NCBI RefSeq assembly: GCF_016429215.1
Contig: NZ_JAELUH010000020.1
Span: forward strand, 1-64,000
Length of the DNA: 64,000 nucleotides
Direction of reading: 5' to 3'
From: Herbaspirillum sp. ASV7
GTDB lineage: Bacteria; Pseudomonadota; Gammaproteobacteria; Burkholderiales; Burkholderiaceae_D
In this document: piece by piece, positions 47,328 through 56,822 of the stretch
Layout of the letters: the number at the start of each line of letters is the position of its first letter
Numbering within the stretch: the stretch's first letter is position 1
Notes under the pieces: generated by a model
Database searches by the model: none
What the model saw: the letters and a program-made list of their open reading frames with translations, nothing else
What the model was told of the DNA's origin: nothing
Program-made: the position numbers and the translations under genes

Positions 47328-48188
47328 TCAGAAAGTCTTGTTCAGCGACAGCACCACCTGGCTACGCCCGATGTTCTTGCCGCGTATCGTGTAGCCGGCG
47401 TCGGAGGCATTGCTGCCGGTGTAGGCCAGCCCGACCACGTAGCCGGAGAAGTCGCGGGTGAGGCCCAGCTTCCAGTCGGTATAGGACAGCACCGAGGCGC
47501 TCGGGCCGGTGTAGTGCTGGCGACCGAGGTGGGCCACACCGGTGAGGCCGGCGAAGAGCTCGTGGGTCAGGCTCAGGTCGGCATAGGTGCTGCCGCTGGT
47601 GCCGGCATTGCCGAAGGTATTGCCGGTGCTGTAGGAATACTTGAAGGCGATCCACTTGGCATCCACGCCGAGGTAGACCTCGGTGGTGTCGGGCTTGGTC
47701 ATGCCATCCGGATAGCTGCCCGGATAGGCGTAGTGCAGCACGCCGATATCGCCGTTGAGCCAGTCGGTAAAGGCTGGCTTCCAGCCGCCGTAGATATCCG
47801 CTTCCAGGCTGGCCGAGGCAGCCGGGTTGGTGTCGGAGATCCAGCTGATGTTGGAGAGCCAGACGCCGGCATAGAGCCCGTTGTCATGGTTGAGATCGAA
47901 GCCACCTTGCAGGGCCGGTTTCTCATTGGTCTGGGTGGTGCCGCGGAAGATGTACTGGCTGACGATGCCGAGGTTGCCGGTCAGGTGCAGGGCGGAGGTA
48001 TCGCCAGCAGTGGCAGCGGCCGGAGCGGCTTCCTGGGCCTGGGTCGGGGCCACCACGGCGATGGCCAGCAGGGCGCCGGCGGCGGCCAGCGTGGCCATGC
48101 CAGCCAGCTGTGCGTGGCGCAGGCGGCGACGGCCCAGCGGGCCATATTGGGTTTCGTCTTGCTGTTCTTGTTGGGTACGGCGGTTCAT
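47328..48188 (-). CDS. TorF-family putative porin (Gcw_chp)
   Basis: A 286-residue outer-membrane beta-barrel. A long signal region ends near residue 51 (LLAIAVVAPTQAQEA). The barrel begins LTGNLGIVSQYIFRGTTQTN, the hallmark of the Gcw_chp/TorF family, then has alternating strands (GLYAGVWLSNISW, VYLGVDAKWIAFKYSYS) and a terminal Phe (SQVVLSLNKTF), as expected for Bam-assembled barrels. The transported solute is unknown. Upstream lies a near-exact copy of a kdp promoter element, hinting at potassium- or osmo-linked control. Confidence 0.85.
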   Translation of the reverse strand: MNRRTQQEQQDETQYGPLGRRRLRHAQLAGMATLAAAGALLAIAVVAPTQAQEAAPAAATAGDTSALHLTGNLGIVSQYIFRGTTQTNEKPALQGGFDLNHDNGLYAGVWLSNISWISDTNPAASASLEADIYGGWKPAFTDWLNGDIGVLHYAYPGSYPDGMTKPDTTEVYLGVDAKWIAFKYSYSTGNTFGNAGTSGSTYADLSLTHELFAGLTGVAHLGRQHYTGPSASVLSYTDWKLGLTRDFSGYVVGLAYTGSNASDAGYTIRGKNIGRSQVVLSLNKTF

Positions 48189-48235
48189 GCGGGATGCTCC
48201 ACAGGTTGAGGAGCCTCCAGCTTAGGCAAGCGGGT

Positions 48236-48254
48236 GTTTAATCCGGGTAAAACT
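48236..48254 (-). promoter_or_regulatory. Copy of the kdp promoter element upstream of the porin gene
   Basis: On the minus strand, 48 to 66 bases before the porin ATG, the sequence reads AGTTTTACCCGGATTAAAC. This differs at one of 19 positions from 37632-37650 upstream of kdp. Candidate KdpE site. Confidence 0.6.
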
Positions 48255-48294
48255 TTGCGGGTGCGCCGTCAATGGCGCGTAAAAAAGTGGTGTC

Positions 48295-49074
48295 CTATGA
48301 CCAGTCGGGCGGGCGTTTTTCGAGGAAGGCATCGATGCCTTCCATCGCCTCTTCTTCCATGATGTTACAGGCCATCACCTGTGATGCCAGATCGTAAGCC
48401 TCGGGCAAGCCCATCTGCAACTGGCGGTAGAGCATGGCCTTGCCATGGCGGATCGAGACATTGGGTTTGCTGCAGATCTCGCGGGCCATGGCCAGGACGG
48501 CCTCATCCAGCGCTTCGACCGGCACCACCTGGTTGATCAGGCCCCAGTCGGCGGCGGTCTGTGCGTCGATGAACTTGCCGGTGACCAGCATTTCGAAGGC
48601 GCGCTTGATAGGAATATTGCGCGTGAGCGCTACTGCAGGCGTGGCGCAGAAGAGGCCGACATTGATGCCCGAGACCGCAAAGCGCGCATCGGCCGAGGCG
48701 ATCGCCAGGTCGCAGCTGCCCACCAGCTGGCAGCCGGCCGCCGTGGCCAGACCCTGGACGCGGGCGATGACCGGCACCGGCAGCGCCCGCAAGGATTGCA
48801 TCAGCCTGCTGCAGCGCTGGAACAGCGACTGGTAATACGACTGTTCAGGCGTGGCACGCATTTCCCTGAGGTCGTGCCCGGCGCAGAAGGCGCGCCCCTG
48901 GGCCGCCAGGATCACGCAGCGCAGCGCGTCGTCGCGGGCCAGTTCATCCAGCTGCGCCTGCAAGGCCGCCAGCATGGCCTCCGAGAGGGCATTGAATTGC
49001 AGCGGCCGGTTCAGGGTCAGCGTGGTGATGCCTTGCTGGTCGTGTCGTTGCAGGATGTCGCTGTCTGGGGGCAT
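48295..49074 (-). CDS. Enoyl-CoA hydratase/isomerase family protein, ECHDC3-like
   Basis: A crotonase-fold protein of about 259 residues. Family features are TLNRPLQFNALSEAM, the oxyanion-hole loop AFCAGHDLREM and GLATAAGCQLVGSCDLAIAS. The two catalytic Glu of classical enoyl-CoA hydratase are absent (Gln in AGCQL, Gly in SGINVG). The sequence follows the ECHDC3 subgroup (GINVGLFCATPAVAL and a C-terminal KRPPDWS), whose activity is not established. Start: ATG 49074 has GGAGACTGCC upstream; ATG 49089 is an alternative. It diverges from the large exoprotein gene. Confidence 0.88.
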   Translation of the reverse strand: MPPDSDILQRHDQQGITTLTLNRPLQFNALSEAMLAALQAQLDELARDDALRCVILAAQGRAFCAGHDLREMRATPEQSYYQSLFQRCSRLMQSLRALPVPVIARVQGLATAAGCQLVGSCDLAIASADARFAVSGINVGLFCATPAVALTRNIPIKRAFEMLVTGKFIDAQTAADWGLINQVVPVEALDEAVLAMAREICSKPNVSIRHGKAMLYRQLQMGLPEAYDLASQVMACNIMEEEAMEGIDAFLEKRPPDWS

Positions 49075-49415
49075 GGCAGTCTCCGTCATTTTTTTTGTCT
49101 GCCTGCGATGGTAGCGCGAGCTGCGCCGGCTGTGCGATGAGTGTATTGCCTGAGCATCGTTCGTCGCACAGTGTCTCCTTTTTCCAACCTTCAGGGATGA
49201 GGAGTTTTGCCGCACGTTGCCCTACTTTTGCGGCACTGAATTTTTACTTCCAGCATCCTCTTCTTCCTCTCCCTGCATCGTATATTGCCTCGCGGACCGT
49301 CGCTTGCCGTGACGGAATCCCCCCGACGTCAGGCAGGAAATCTGCCTCAACGACAGGTCTGCGCCCGCCGCCCCGCCTTTGCTTCTCCCCTCCATCCTCT
49401 AGCCTGGTCTGTGCC
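49075..49415. other. Divergent spacer upstream of the CdiA-like gene
   Basis: This 341-base spacer separates the leftward crotonase and rightward exoprotein genes. It holds an inverted repeat TGCCGCA (49207-49213) / TGCGGCA (49228-49234), a possible operator. No ribosome site of normal strength precedes the exoprotein ATG at 49416. I see no RNA gene. Confidence 0.5.
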
Positions 49416-52400
49416 ATGAACAAGCGTTGTTATCGTGTCGTCTTCAACAAGACCCGTGGTCTGCTCATGGCGGTGTGCGAACTGGCGCGTAGTCATGTTG
49501 CCGTTGCTGGCGGCGGCCCTGCGCTCACCAGCAGCGCGGCCCACCTGCCAGTGGCCCGTCTGCACCCGCTGGCCTTTGCCGTATTGCTGCTGAGCGGTAC
49601 TCAATTGCTGGTGATTGCGTCCACCCACGCGCAGATCGTGGCCGACCCTTCAGCCCCGCGCACGCAGCAGCCGGTAGTACTCAACACCGCCAGCGGCCTG
49701 CCGCAGGTCAACATCACCACACCCAGCGCGGCAGGCGTCTCGCGCAATACCTATACCCAGTTCGACGTCAACAAGCCCGGCGCCATCCTCAACAACGCCC
49801 GCAGCGATGTCCAGACCCAACTGGGTGGCTGGGTGCAGCGCAATCCCAATCTGGCCACGGGCACGGCGCGTGTGATCCTCAATGAAGTCAATTCGGCCAA
49901 TCCCAGCTTGTTGCGCGGTTACGTGGAAGTGGCCGGTGACCGCGCCCAGGTCGTCATTGCCAATCCTTCCGGCATCACTTGCGACGGCTGCGGCTTCATC
50001 AATGCCAGCCGCACCACGCTGACCACCGGCACGGCCATCATGAATGGCGGCAACCTGGATGGTTTCGTGGTCCGGCGCGGCACGGTCACGGTGCAGGGCG
50101 ATGGCCTCGATGCCAGCCAGTCCGACTACACCCACATCATTGCCCGCGCCACCCGCATCAATGCCGGCCTCTGGAGCCGCGAGCTGCGCGTGACCACCGG
50201 TGCCAACCGCGTCGACGTCGATAACCAGGTCATCCAGAAGCAGGATGCCGAGGACAGCGCGCCCACCTTCGCCATCGACGTGGCACAGCTGGGTGGCATG
50301 TATGCCAACAAGATCCTCCTGGTCGGCACCGAGGCCGGCGTGGGCGTACGCAATGCCGGCAACATCGGCGCGGCGGCAGGCGAAGTGCGCATCAATGCGG
50401 CCGGCCATATCGAAAACAGCGGCAAGATCCAGACCACCCATGGCGCCAGCATCGCCCTTGAAAGCGCCGGCACCCTGCGCAATGACGGCCTGATGCAGGC
50501 AGCCGCCCTGCTCAAGATCAAGGCGCGCACCATCATGAATGGCGCCACCGGCACGCTGGTGGGCAATCGCCTGCAACTCAACGCCACCGATGCGCATACG
50601 CTGATCAATCGCGGTCTCATCGATGGCCAGGACACCTTCATCACCACACAGGCCCTATGCAACCTCGGCACCGGCCGTATCTACGGCGACCATGTCGCCA
50701 TCGCCGCTAGCACTATCGACAACGAAGCCGAAACGCTCAACGGCGCCACCTCAGCCCCGGTGATCGCCGCCCGCGACCGCCTGGACATCGGTGCAGAAAA
50801 CCTCAACAACCGCGAACACGCACTGATCTTCGCGCGCGGCGACATGGCCATCGGCGGTGCCCTCGACAGCAACCACCGCGCCACCGGCCAGGCCGGGACG
50901 GTCAACAACAACAGCGCCAGCATCGAAGCCCAGGGAGGGCTGGATATCTCCGCCCGCAAGATCAACAACACCAATGAGCATTTCAGCACCGAGGTCGTGG
51001 AAGTCTCGCGCCAGAGCAAACGCGAATTCCAGTATTCCGGTTCCAGCGCGCGCTATGACAACAGCCAGGTCGCCATCATCAACGACGAAGCCGACGACAT
51101 GTGGCTGCGGGATGGCAGCGGCAATCCCTCGGTCAAGCTGGGCAACGACTTCAATCGTTATGACTTCACCCGCGTGGTTACCGAAACCCGCGTCAAGGAG
51201 AGCGACCCGGGCAAGATGCGTTCGGGCCTGGGAATGCGCATCAACGCCGCCGTGGTCAACAACGACAAGAGCCAGATCATGGCCGGCGGCACCTTGACCG
51301 GTGCCATCGGCACACTCAACAACACGGAGGTGCCGGGTCAGCGCACCATCGCTGATACCGGCACCGCCTACCACTTCTATAACATCGAGAGAAAAGGCCG
51401 GGACGAGCAAGGCATCTCCAGCACCGGCTACTATCCCGGCGCCGTGGTGCAGGCGATCAGCCTGACACCGACGCGCTATCAGCAGAACACCGCCAGCGTG
51501 CGGCTTCCCGGCACGGCACTGGCCACCGGCAGCGCCGCGATCCGGCTACCCAACAACAGCCTCTTCTCGGTGAACACCAACCCGGCCATGGGTTACCTGG
51601 TGCAGAGTGATCCACGCTTTACTAACTATCGTAACTGGCTGTCCTCGGACTACATGCTGCAGCAACTGAACGTCGACCCGACGCTCACACAGAAGCGCCT
51701 GGGTGACGGCTTCTATGAACAGAAGCTGATCAGGGAGCAGGTCGCCGAGCTGACCGGCCGCCGCTTCCTCGATGGCTACAGCACTGATGAAGCGCAATAC
51801 CGCGCCCTGCTGGACGCCGGCGTGACGGTAGCCAAACGATACAAGCTCAAGGTCGGGGTGGAACTGACGGCCGCCCAGATCGCAGCCCTGACCACCGACG
51901 TGGTGTTGCTGGTGGAGAAGGACGTGGTCCTGCCCGACGGCAGCACCACCAAGGCCCTGGTACCACAGCTGTACGTGCGCCTCAAGGACGGCGACATCAA
52001 CGGCCACGGCGCGCTGCTGGCCGCCGACAGCGTCAACCTCAAGATCACCGATGCCCTCAACAACAGCGGCACCATCGCCGGTCGCAAGCTGCTCACCATT
52101 GATGCCGCCACCATCAACAACAACGGCGGCCGCTTGACTGCCAAGGATGCCACCGTCGTTGCGGCGCTGGACGTCAACAACATCGGCGGCACCATCGACG
52201 CCGGCGACAAGCTGAGCGTGAGCGCGGGCCGGGATCTGAACCTGGTCTCGACCACGCGCGACAGCGCCACCGACCAGGCTACCCGTACCAGTGTGGAACG
52301 CGTGGCGGCGCTCTATGTGGCCAACCCCGGCGGCACGCTCACCGCCTCCGCCGCGCGTGACATCAACGCCAAGGCCGCGCAGATCGCCAACAGTGGCGCA

Positions 52401-55400
52401 GGCGGCAGCACCACGCTGGCCGCCGGCAATAACGTCAACCTGGACACGGTGGCCGAGAAGTCCAGCCAGTCGCTGACCTGGGACGCCAACAACTACCGCA
52501 AGGAAGCCCTCAGCAGCGAGGTCGGCAGCAGCATCACCGCCAGCGGGGATGTGCGCGTGATGGCCGGTAACGACATCAATGCACGCGGCCTGAACGCGAC
52601 CAGCGACAAGGGCGCCATCAGCCTGGCCGCCGTCAACAACGTCAACATCAGCACCGCGAGCTCGACCCAGCAGATCGACGAAGGTCACCAGACCAGCGGT
52701 AGTAGCGGCATGTTCTCGAAGAAGACGGTGACCACGCGTTATCTGGTGGAGCAGTCGCAGGAGGCGGGTAGTACGGTCTCGGGCAATACGGTCAGTGTGA
52801 ACGCAGGCAAGGACGTCAACGTCACCGGCAGCAATGTGGTGTCGACCGCCGGCACCAGCATCGGCGCGGGCAACAACGTCAATATCGGCGCCGCCAGCGA
52901 CAAGGCCGACAACACCTTCATCCGCAATGAAGTGACCAGCGGGCTCTTCAGCGGTGGCAGCTTCGGGGTAACCATCGGCAAGCAGCAGATGGATAACAAG
53001 AACCGCACCATCAGCAGCACGGCGGTGTCGTCCACCGTGGGCAGTACGGAGGGTAATGTTTCGATCAGTGCGGGCAATGCCTATGCGCAGACGGGCAGCA
53101 ACGTGCTGGCACCGAAGGGCGATATCGACATCCTGGCCAAGAAGATCAGCATCCTTGCGGCGACCGACAGCGAGCGCAACACGCAGGACATGGTCTTCAA
53201 GCAAAGTGGCTTGACCCTGCAGATCACCAGTCCGGTACTGTCGGCGATCCAGACGGTGCAGCAGATGAAGAAGGCGGCACAGAGTACGTCGGATGGGCGG
53301 ATGCAGGCCTTGGCTGGAGCAACAGCGGGGCTAGCCGCATCGAATGCCTATGATGCGGTCAAGGCGGGTCAGGGGCAGACGATCTATACGAAGGACGCGC
53401 AAGGCAACGTCACCGGCCAGAAGGACGGCCAGATCGTGACTGGAGAAAATCCGGACGGCACCCTCAAGAGCAGAGACGCCAATGCGGCTGACAAGGTAGG
53501 CGGCATCAACCTGGCCATCAGCCTGGGCGCGAGCAAGAACGAAAGCCATTCCGAGGCCAATGCAAGCACGGCGAGAAGTTCGACCGTTGCAGCCGGCGGC
53601 AATGTCAACATCACGGCCCAGGGCGGTGGTACTGACAGCAATATCACCATCCAGGGTAGCGACATCAAGGCCGGGGTCAACGCCACGCTCAAGGCGGAGA
53701 ACGAAGTCAGATTGCTGGCCGCACAGACCACCACCGATCAGCACAGCAGCAACAAGGGCATGTCGGCCTCGGTGGGGATATCGATCGGCACCGATGGCTT
53801 CCTCGTCAATGCGGGCGTTTCTGGCAGCCGTGGGCGTGGTGAGGGCAATGACGTTACGCAGGTCAACACGCACGTCGATGCGGGCAAAAAGCTCACTATC
53901 GCGTCAGGCACGGATACCACGCTGAAGGGGGCCGTGGTCAGCGGCAAGCAGGTGGTGATGGATGTGGGCACCAGCGGTAGCGGCAACCTCAATATCGAAA
54001 GCCTGCAGGACACCAGCACCTACAAGAGCAACCAGCAGAGCCTGGGTGTAAGCGTGAGCGTGGGCGCGGGCAAGATGAGCGGCAGCCTCAATGCGGCGCG
54101 CAGCAGCGTGGACGGCAACTATGCCAGCGTGAATGAGCAATCGGGGGTCAAGGCAGGGGACGGTGGCTTCCAGATCAACGTAGCCGGCAATACGGACCTG
54201 AAGGGCGGCAAGATTGCCAGCACGGACAAGGCGGCGGCTGACGGCAAGAACAGCCTGAGCACACAGACGCTGACGCAATCGGACATCCAGAACCGCAGCG
54301 ACTACAAGGCCGAGAGCCAGAGCGTGGGCATCGGCACAGGCTATGACGGCTCGAAGCTGGCGATGAACGGTACTGGCATCGGTGTGGGCAGTAGTAGCGG
54401 CAGCCAGAGCAGCACCACCCGCAGTGGCATCAGCCAGGCCGATATCAGGATCACTGACGATGCCGCCCAGCAGGCCAAGACCGGGAAGACGGCGGAGCAG
54501 ACCATTGCCAGCATCAACAGCGATGTGAGCAGTGATCGGGATACCAGTGGCAAGATGACCAAGACGTGGAATGGGCAAGCCTTGCAGGCGGATGTGCAGG
54601 CGCAGGCGCAGATCATGGAGATGTTTGGGAAGAATGCGGCGAAGGAGATTGGTAACTACGCGACCAGGCAGGTCAATGAGCTGGACGACAAGATCGCTGT
54701 TGCACAAACAGACGAAGAGAAAGCAGCACTGGCGCAGGAGCGTGCCAAGTGGGTCGAAGGTGGTCTCTATCGGAGCGCGTTGCACGCCGCAGCGGGGCTG
54801 TTGTCTGGCGGAATCGATGGCGCAGTAGGTGCGTCGACATCATCGGTTGCGATGCCGCAACTGGTCAATCTGATCAACGGTACCGGCTTGCCCCTGTCGG
54901 TCCGACAGGCACTGGCGCAAGCGACGGCGGCGGCGCTGGGTGGAGTGGCAGGTGGTGGGTCAGGCTTGATTGCAGGTATTCATGTCGAAGCGAACAACAG
55001 GCAGCTGCACGAGACCGAAGCCGAAAAACTAACAGGGCTGAAGCAAGGCAAGTCTCGTGAGGAGCAAGAGCGTCTGAACGCAGCGGCTTGCGCCTTGGTG
55101 AAATGTGCCGATGGGGTTCCGTCGAGTGATCCGTATTACAGCTTGTTGAAGGGCATGCAGGAAAAGGGCGCGACGTATAAGGAAGAAATGACGACGTTGC
55201 TCAATACTGGTGAGTTCGTCTATCAGCCTTATCTTGACGCAGCAAGGGATGCATTGACGAGAAACGGCGAGATCAAGCAGCGTGCCGGAGGTGCTGTGGA
55301 TATGCTCGCGGGTACGGTAGGCATGGTCGGGGGCGGATCGCTGACTGTTGCTGGCGGGGCCGCATGTGGGCCAAGTGCAGGCGCTAGCTGTGCGCTGGTG

Positions 55401-56144
55401 CCGCTGGGGCTGTACCTTGCCAAGGTATCGAATGACCAGGCACAGGCTGGCAATGGAGCGGCCTTTGGATCCTACAACTCAAAGGAGGGGAAGAGGGTTG
55501 TCGATTCATTCGATATAGCGACGTATCCGGGAGAGCGTGATCCGCTGGCTGAGGTCGGGATTGATGCCGGGAAGCTTGGGCTGACATATTTGCTGGGGAA
55601 ATATATTCCCACTGGTCTGGCCAAAGCAGAGGAAAAGGCAATTGGGAAGGGGGCATCTGGGACTGCTGATGCATCTAAAACAGCGGAAGAAATTGAGGCG
55701 CTCAGGAAAATTGCGCAGAATCCAAATGGGATTGATCTTTCGACGAAGGCACCCAATAGCGTTTTAAATCAAAAAGCTGTTCAAGAGATCAGAGATGGAA
55801 AACTTCCTGGTACCCCGATTGGTGGAGCAGGAACTCCGCGGGAAATGCCATCTAGTCTTGATTCCAGCGCGACCGCGGAAGATTTTGCGATGCGCTTGCT
55901 TGGCAGATATCCAACTGAGGTGGAGAGAAAAGTAGCAGCTAGAATGAACAAGGGAAATTGCGAAGGATGCTGGGTGGCCTCACCAGATAATGGAAAAACT
56001 TACATAACTTATCGGCCAGCAGGACGGGCAAGTGATGGTACTTTGCCGACTACAGCGAGCGTAGATGTTAATTTTAAGAGCGATAAAAATTTCATTAACA
56101 ATGGTCAAGAACTAAAGCTCAAATTCCCAACTACCGAAAGATAA
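49416..56144 (+). CDS. CdiA/FHA-type two-partner-secretion exoprotein with polymorphic toxin C-terminus
   Basis: A 2242-residue secreted filamentous protein. It has an extended signal peptide (ESPR, MNKRCYRVVFNKTRGLLMAV) with hydrophobic core to about residue 72. The two-partner-secretion domain is near 75-330 (VVIANPSGITCDGCGFINAS), followed by a long beta-helix of FHA repeats (many N-G/V-N-I repeats up to about residue 1800). A pretoxin region contains EANNRQLHETEAEKL at about 1858. The last roughly 150 residues (from about 55.65 kb) are AT-rich compared with the rest, and include NKGNCEGCWVASPDNGKTY; I do not recognise the toxin fold. An adjacent small gene fits an immunity protein. No TpsB/CdiB outer-membrane transporter gene lies in this window. 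Confidence 0.88.
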   Translation: MNKRCYRVVFNKTRGLLMAVCELARSHVAVAGGGPALTSSAAHLPVARLHPLAFAVLLLSGTQLLVIASTHAQIVADPSAPRTQQPVVLNTASGLPQVNITTPSAAGVSRNTYTQFDVNKPGAILNNARSDVQTQLGGWVQRNPNLATGTARVILNEVNSANPSLLRGYVEVAGDRAQVVIANPSGITCDGCGFINASRTTLTTGTAIMNGGNLDGFVVRRGTVTVQGDGLDASQSDYTHIIARATRINAGLWSRELRVTTGANRVDVDNQVIQKQDAEDSAPTFAIDVAQLGGMYANKILLVGTEAGVGVRNAGNIGAAAGEVRINAAGHIENSGKIQTTHGASIALESAGTLRNDGLMQAAALLKIKARTIMNGATGTLVGNRLQLNATDAHTLINRGLIDGQDTFITTQALCNLGTGRIYGDHVAIAASTIDNEAETLNGATSAPVIAARDRLDIGAENLNNREHALIFARGDMAIGGALDSNHRATGQAGTVNNNSASIEAQGGLDISARKINNTNEHFSTEVVEVSRQSKREFQYSGSSARYDNSQVAIINDEADDMWLRDGSGNPSVKLGNDFNRYDFTRVVTETRVKESDPGKMRSGLGMRINAAVVNNDKSQIMAGGTLTGAIGTLNNTEVPGQRTIADTGTAYHFYNIERKGRDEQGISSTGYYPGAVVQAISLTPTRYQQNTASVRLPGTALATGSAAIRLPNNSLFSVNTNPAMGYLVQSDPRFTNYRNWLSSDYMLQQLNVDPTLTQKRLGDGFYEQKLIREQVAELTGRRFLDGYSTDEAQYRALLDAGVTVAKRYKLKVGVELTAAQIAALTTDVVLLVEKDVVLPDGSTTKALVPQLYVRLKDGDINGHGALLAADSVNLKITDALNNSGTIAGRKLLTIDAATINNNGGRLTAKDATVVAALDVNNIGGTIDAGDKLSVSAGRDLNLVSTTRDSATDQATRTSVERVAALYVANPGGTLTASAARDINAKAAQIANSGAGGSTTLAAGNNVNLDTVAEKSSQSLTWDANNYRKEALSSEVGSSITASGDVRVMAGNDINARGLNATSDKGAISLAAVNNVNISTASSTQQIDEGHQTSGSSGMFSKKTVTTRYLVEQSQEAGSTVSGNTVSVNAGKDVNVTGSNVVSTAGTSIGAGNNVNIGAASDKADNTFIRNEVTSGLFSGGSFGVTIGKQQMDNKNRTISSTAVSSTVGSTEGNVSISAGNAYAQTGSNVLAPKGDIDILAKKISILAATDSERNTQDMVFKQSGLTLQITSPVLSAIQTVQQMKKAAQSTSDGRMQALAGATAGLAASNAYDAVKAGQGQTIYTKDAQGNVTGQKDGQIVTGENPDGTLKSRDANAADKVGGINLAISLGASKNESHSEANASTARSSTVAAGGNVNITAQGGGTDSNITIQGSDIKAGVNATLKAENEVRLLAAQTTTDQHSSNKGMSASVGISIGTDGFLVNAGVSGSRGRGEGNDVTQVNTHVDAGKKLTIASGTDTTLKGAVVSGKQVVMDVGTSGSGNLNIESLQDTSTYKSNQQSLGVSVSVGAGKMSGSLNAARSSVDGNYASVNEQSGVKAGDGGFQINVAGNTDLKGGKIASTDKAAADGKNSLSTQTLTQSDIQNRSDYKAESQSVGIGTGYDGSKLAMNGTGIGVGSSSGSQSSTTRSGISQADIRITDDAAQQAKTGKTAEQTIASINSDVSSDRDTSGKMTKTWNGQALQADVQAQAQIMEMFGKNAAKEIGNYATRQVNELDDKIAVAQTDEEKAALAQERAKWVEGGLYRSALHAAAGLLSGGIDGAVGASTSSVAMPQLVNLINGTGLPLSVRQALAQATAAALGGVAGGGSGLIAGIHVEANNRQLHETEAEKLTGLKQGKSREEQERLNAAACALVKCADGVPSSDPYYSLLKGMQEKGATYKEEMTTLLNTGEFVYQPYLDAARDALTRNGEIKQRAGGAVDMLAGTVGMVGGGSLTVAGGAACGPSAGASCALVPLGLYLAKVSNDQAQAGNGAAFGSYNSKEGKRVVDSFDIATYPGERDPLAEVGIDAGKLGLTYLLGKYIPTGLAKAEEKAIGKGASGTADASKTAEEIEALRKIAQNPNGIDLSTKAPNSVLNQKAVQEIRDGKLPGTPIGGAGTPREMPSSLDSSATAEDFAMRLLGRYPTEVERKVAARMNKGNCEGCWVASPDNGKTYITYRPAGRASDGTLPTTASVDVNFKSDKNFINNGQELKLKFPTTER

Positions 56145-56145
56145 A

Positions 56146-56643
56146 ATGAAACTACCTGTTTATATTGCTGAACACATTCAGGAACGACTGGCTTGGTTGG
56201 CAATGGACTGCGATTATGCGAGAACTTTCTATCAATATTTGCCCAACGAAATTGATGCCGATACACGTTGGCAGTTATCTCTTGACGTTCTCTACCGTCT
56301 TTTTGTTTGTTCTTTGATAGTGCCTGGACACTATCGACGTGAAGTCAATAATTTAAATCCAGGGAAACTTCCTAAAAAAATTCGCGAAGACTGTAAAAAT
56401 TATCTCCTTTTGTTAGCGAGAACTGATCCAGAATCTATTCATATTGAGGACTATGTCGTCTGGCAGGAATGGGATTTATGTATTGGTGAAATGGGCGAGA
56501 AGCTTCTCGAAAGGCATCGAATCTTCGATTCCAATGCAGCCTTAAGTGCTGACTTCTTAACGGAAGTCGAAGAATTATTTAGCGAAGAAGATGTTGCTTG
56601 GAACGACGTCCCGCTGGTGAAAATAAAACGGGTAGCTGGCTAA
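56146..56643 (+). CDS. Putative immunity protein for the CdiA-like toxin
   Basis: A 165-residue, acidic, cytoplasmic protein starting one base after the exoprotein stop (TAAAATG). Its base composition is clearly more AT-rich than the window average, matching the toxin-coding tail just upstream, as expected for a module exchanged as one unit. The sequence is mostly helical (YIAEHIQERLAWLAMDCDYA, WQLSLDVLYRLFVCSLIVPG). No family recognised. Function is inferred from position: CdiI proteins bind and block their own CdiA-CT. Confidence 0.75.
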   Translation: MKLPVYIAEHIQERLAWLAMDCDYARTFYQYLPNEIDADTRWQLSLDVLYRLFVCSLIVPGHYRREVNNLNPGKLPKKIREDCKNYLLLLARTDPESIHIEDYVVWQEWDLCIGEMGEKLLERHRIFDSNAALSADFLTEVEELFSEEDVAWNDVPLVKIKRVAG

Positions 56644-56755
56644 TCAGATGGATCTACGCAGATTGCCGATAGCGGGGCAGAACTATCACGACGGCGGCCG
56701 TCAACACCGCCGCCGCCAGCGACAATGCGACGTTATTTATGAAATGAATTCTAAT

Positions 56756-56792
56756 AAAAATGCCACCCGGTCATCCAGTGACGGGGTGGCAT
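56756..56792 (-). terminator. Terminator of the purine cluster (minus strand)
   Basis: ATGCCACCC (56760-56768) pairs with GGGTGGCAT (56784-56792). Read leftward, the stem is followed by a T-run. It also separates the immunity gene from the leftward cluster. The 112 bases between the immunity stop and this hairpin are GC-rich and show nothing I recognise. Confidence 0.75.
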
Positions 56793-56822
56793 CTGTCAGA
56801 CCGAAACCGCGCTGCGGATGGC

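Noticed and set aside
56648-56755. Orphan CdiA-CT fragment after the immunity gene
   Set aside because: The 110-base GC-rich stretch was read in the forward frames and gave nothing recognisable.
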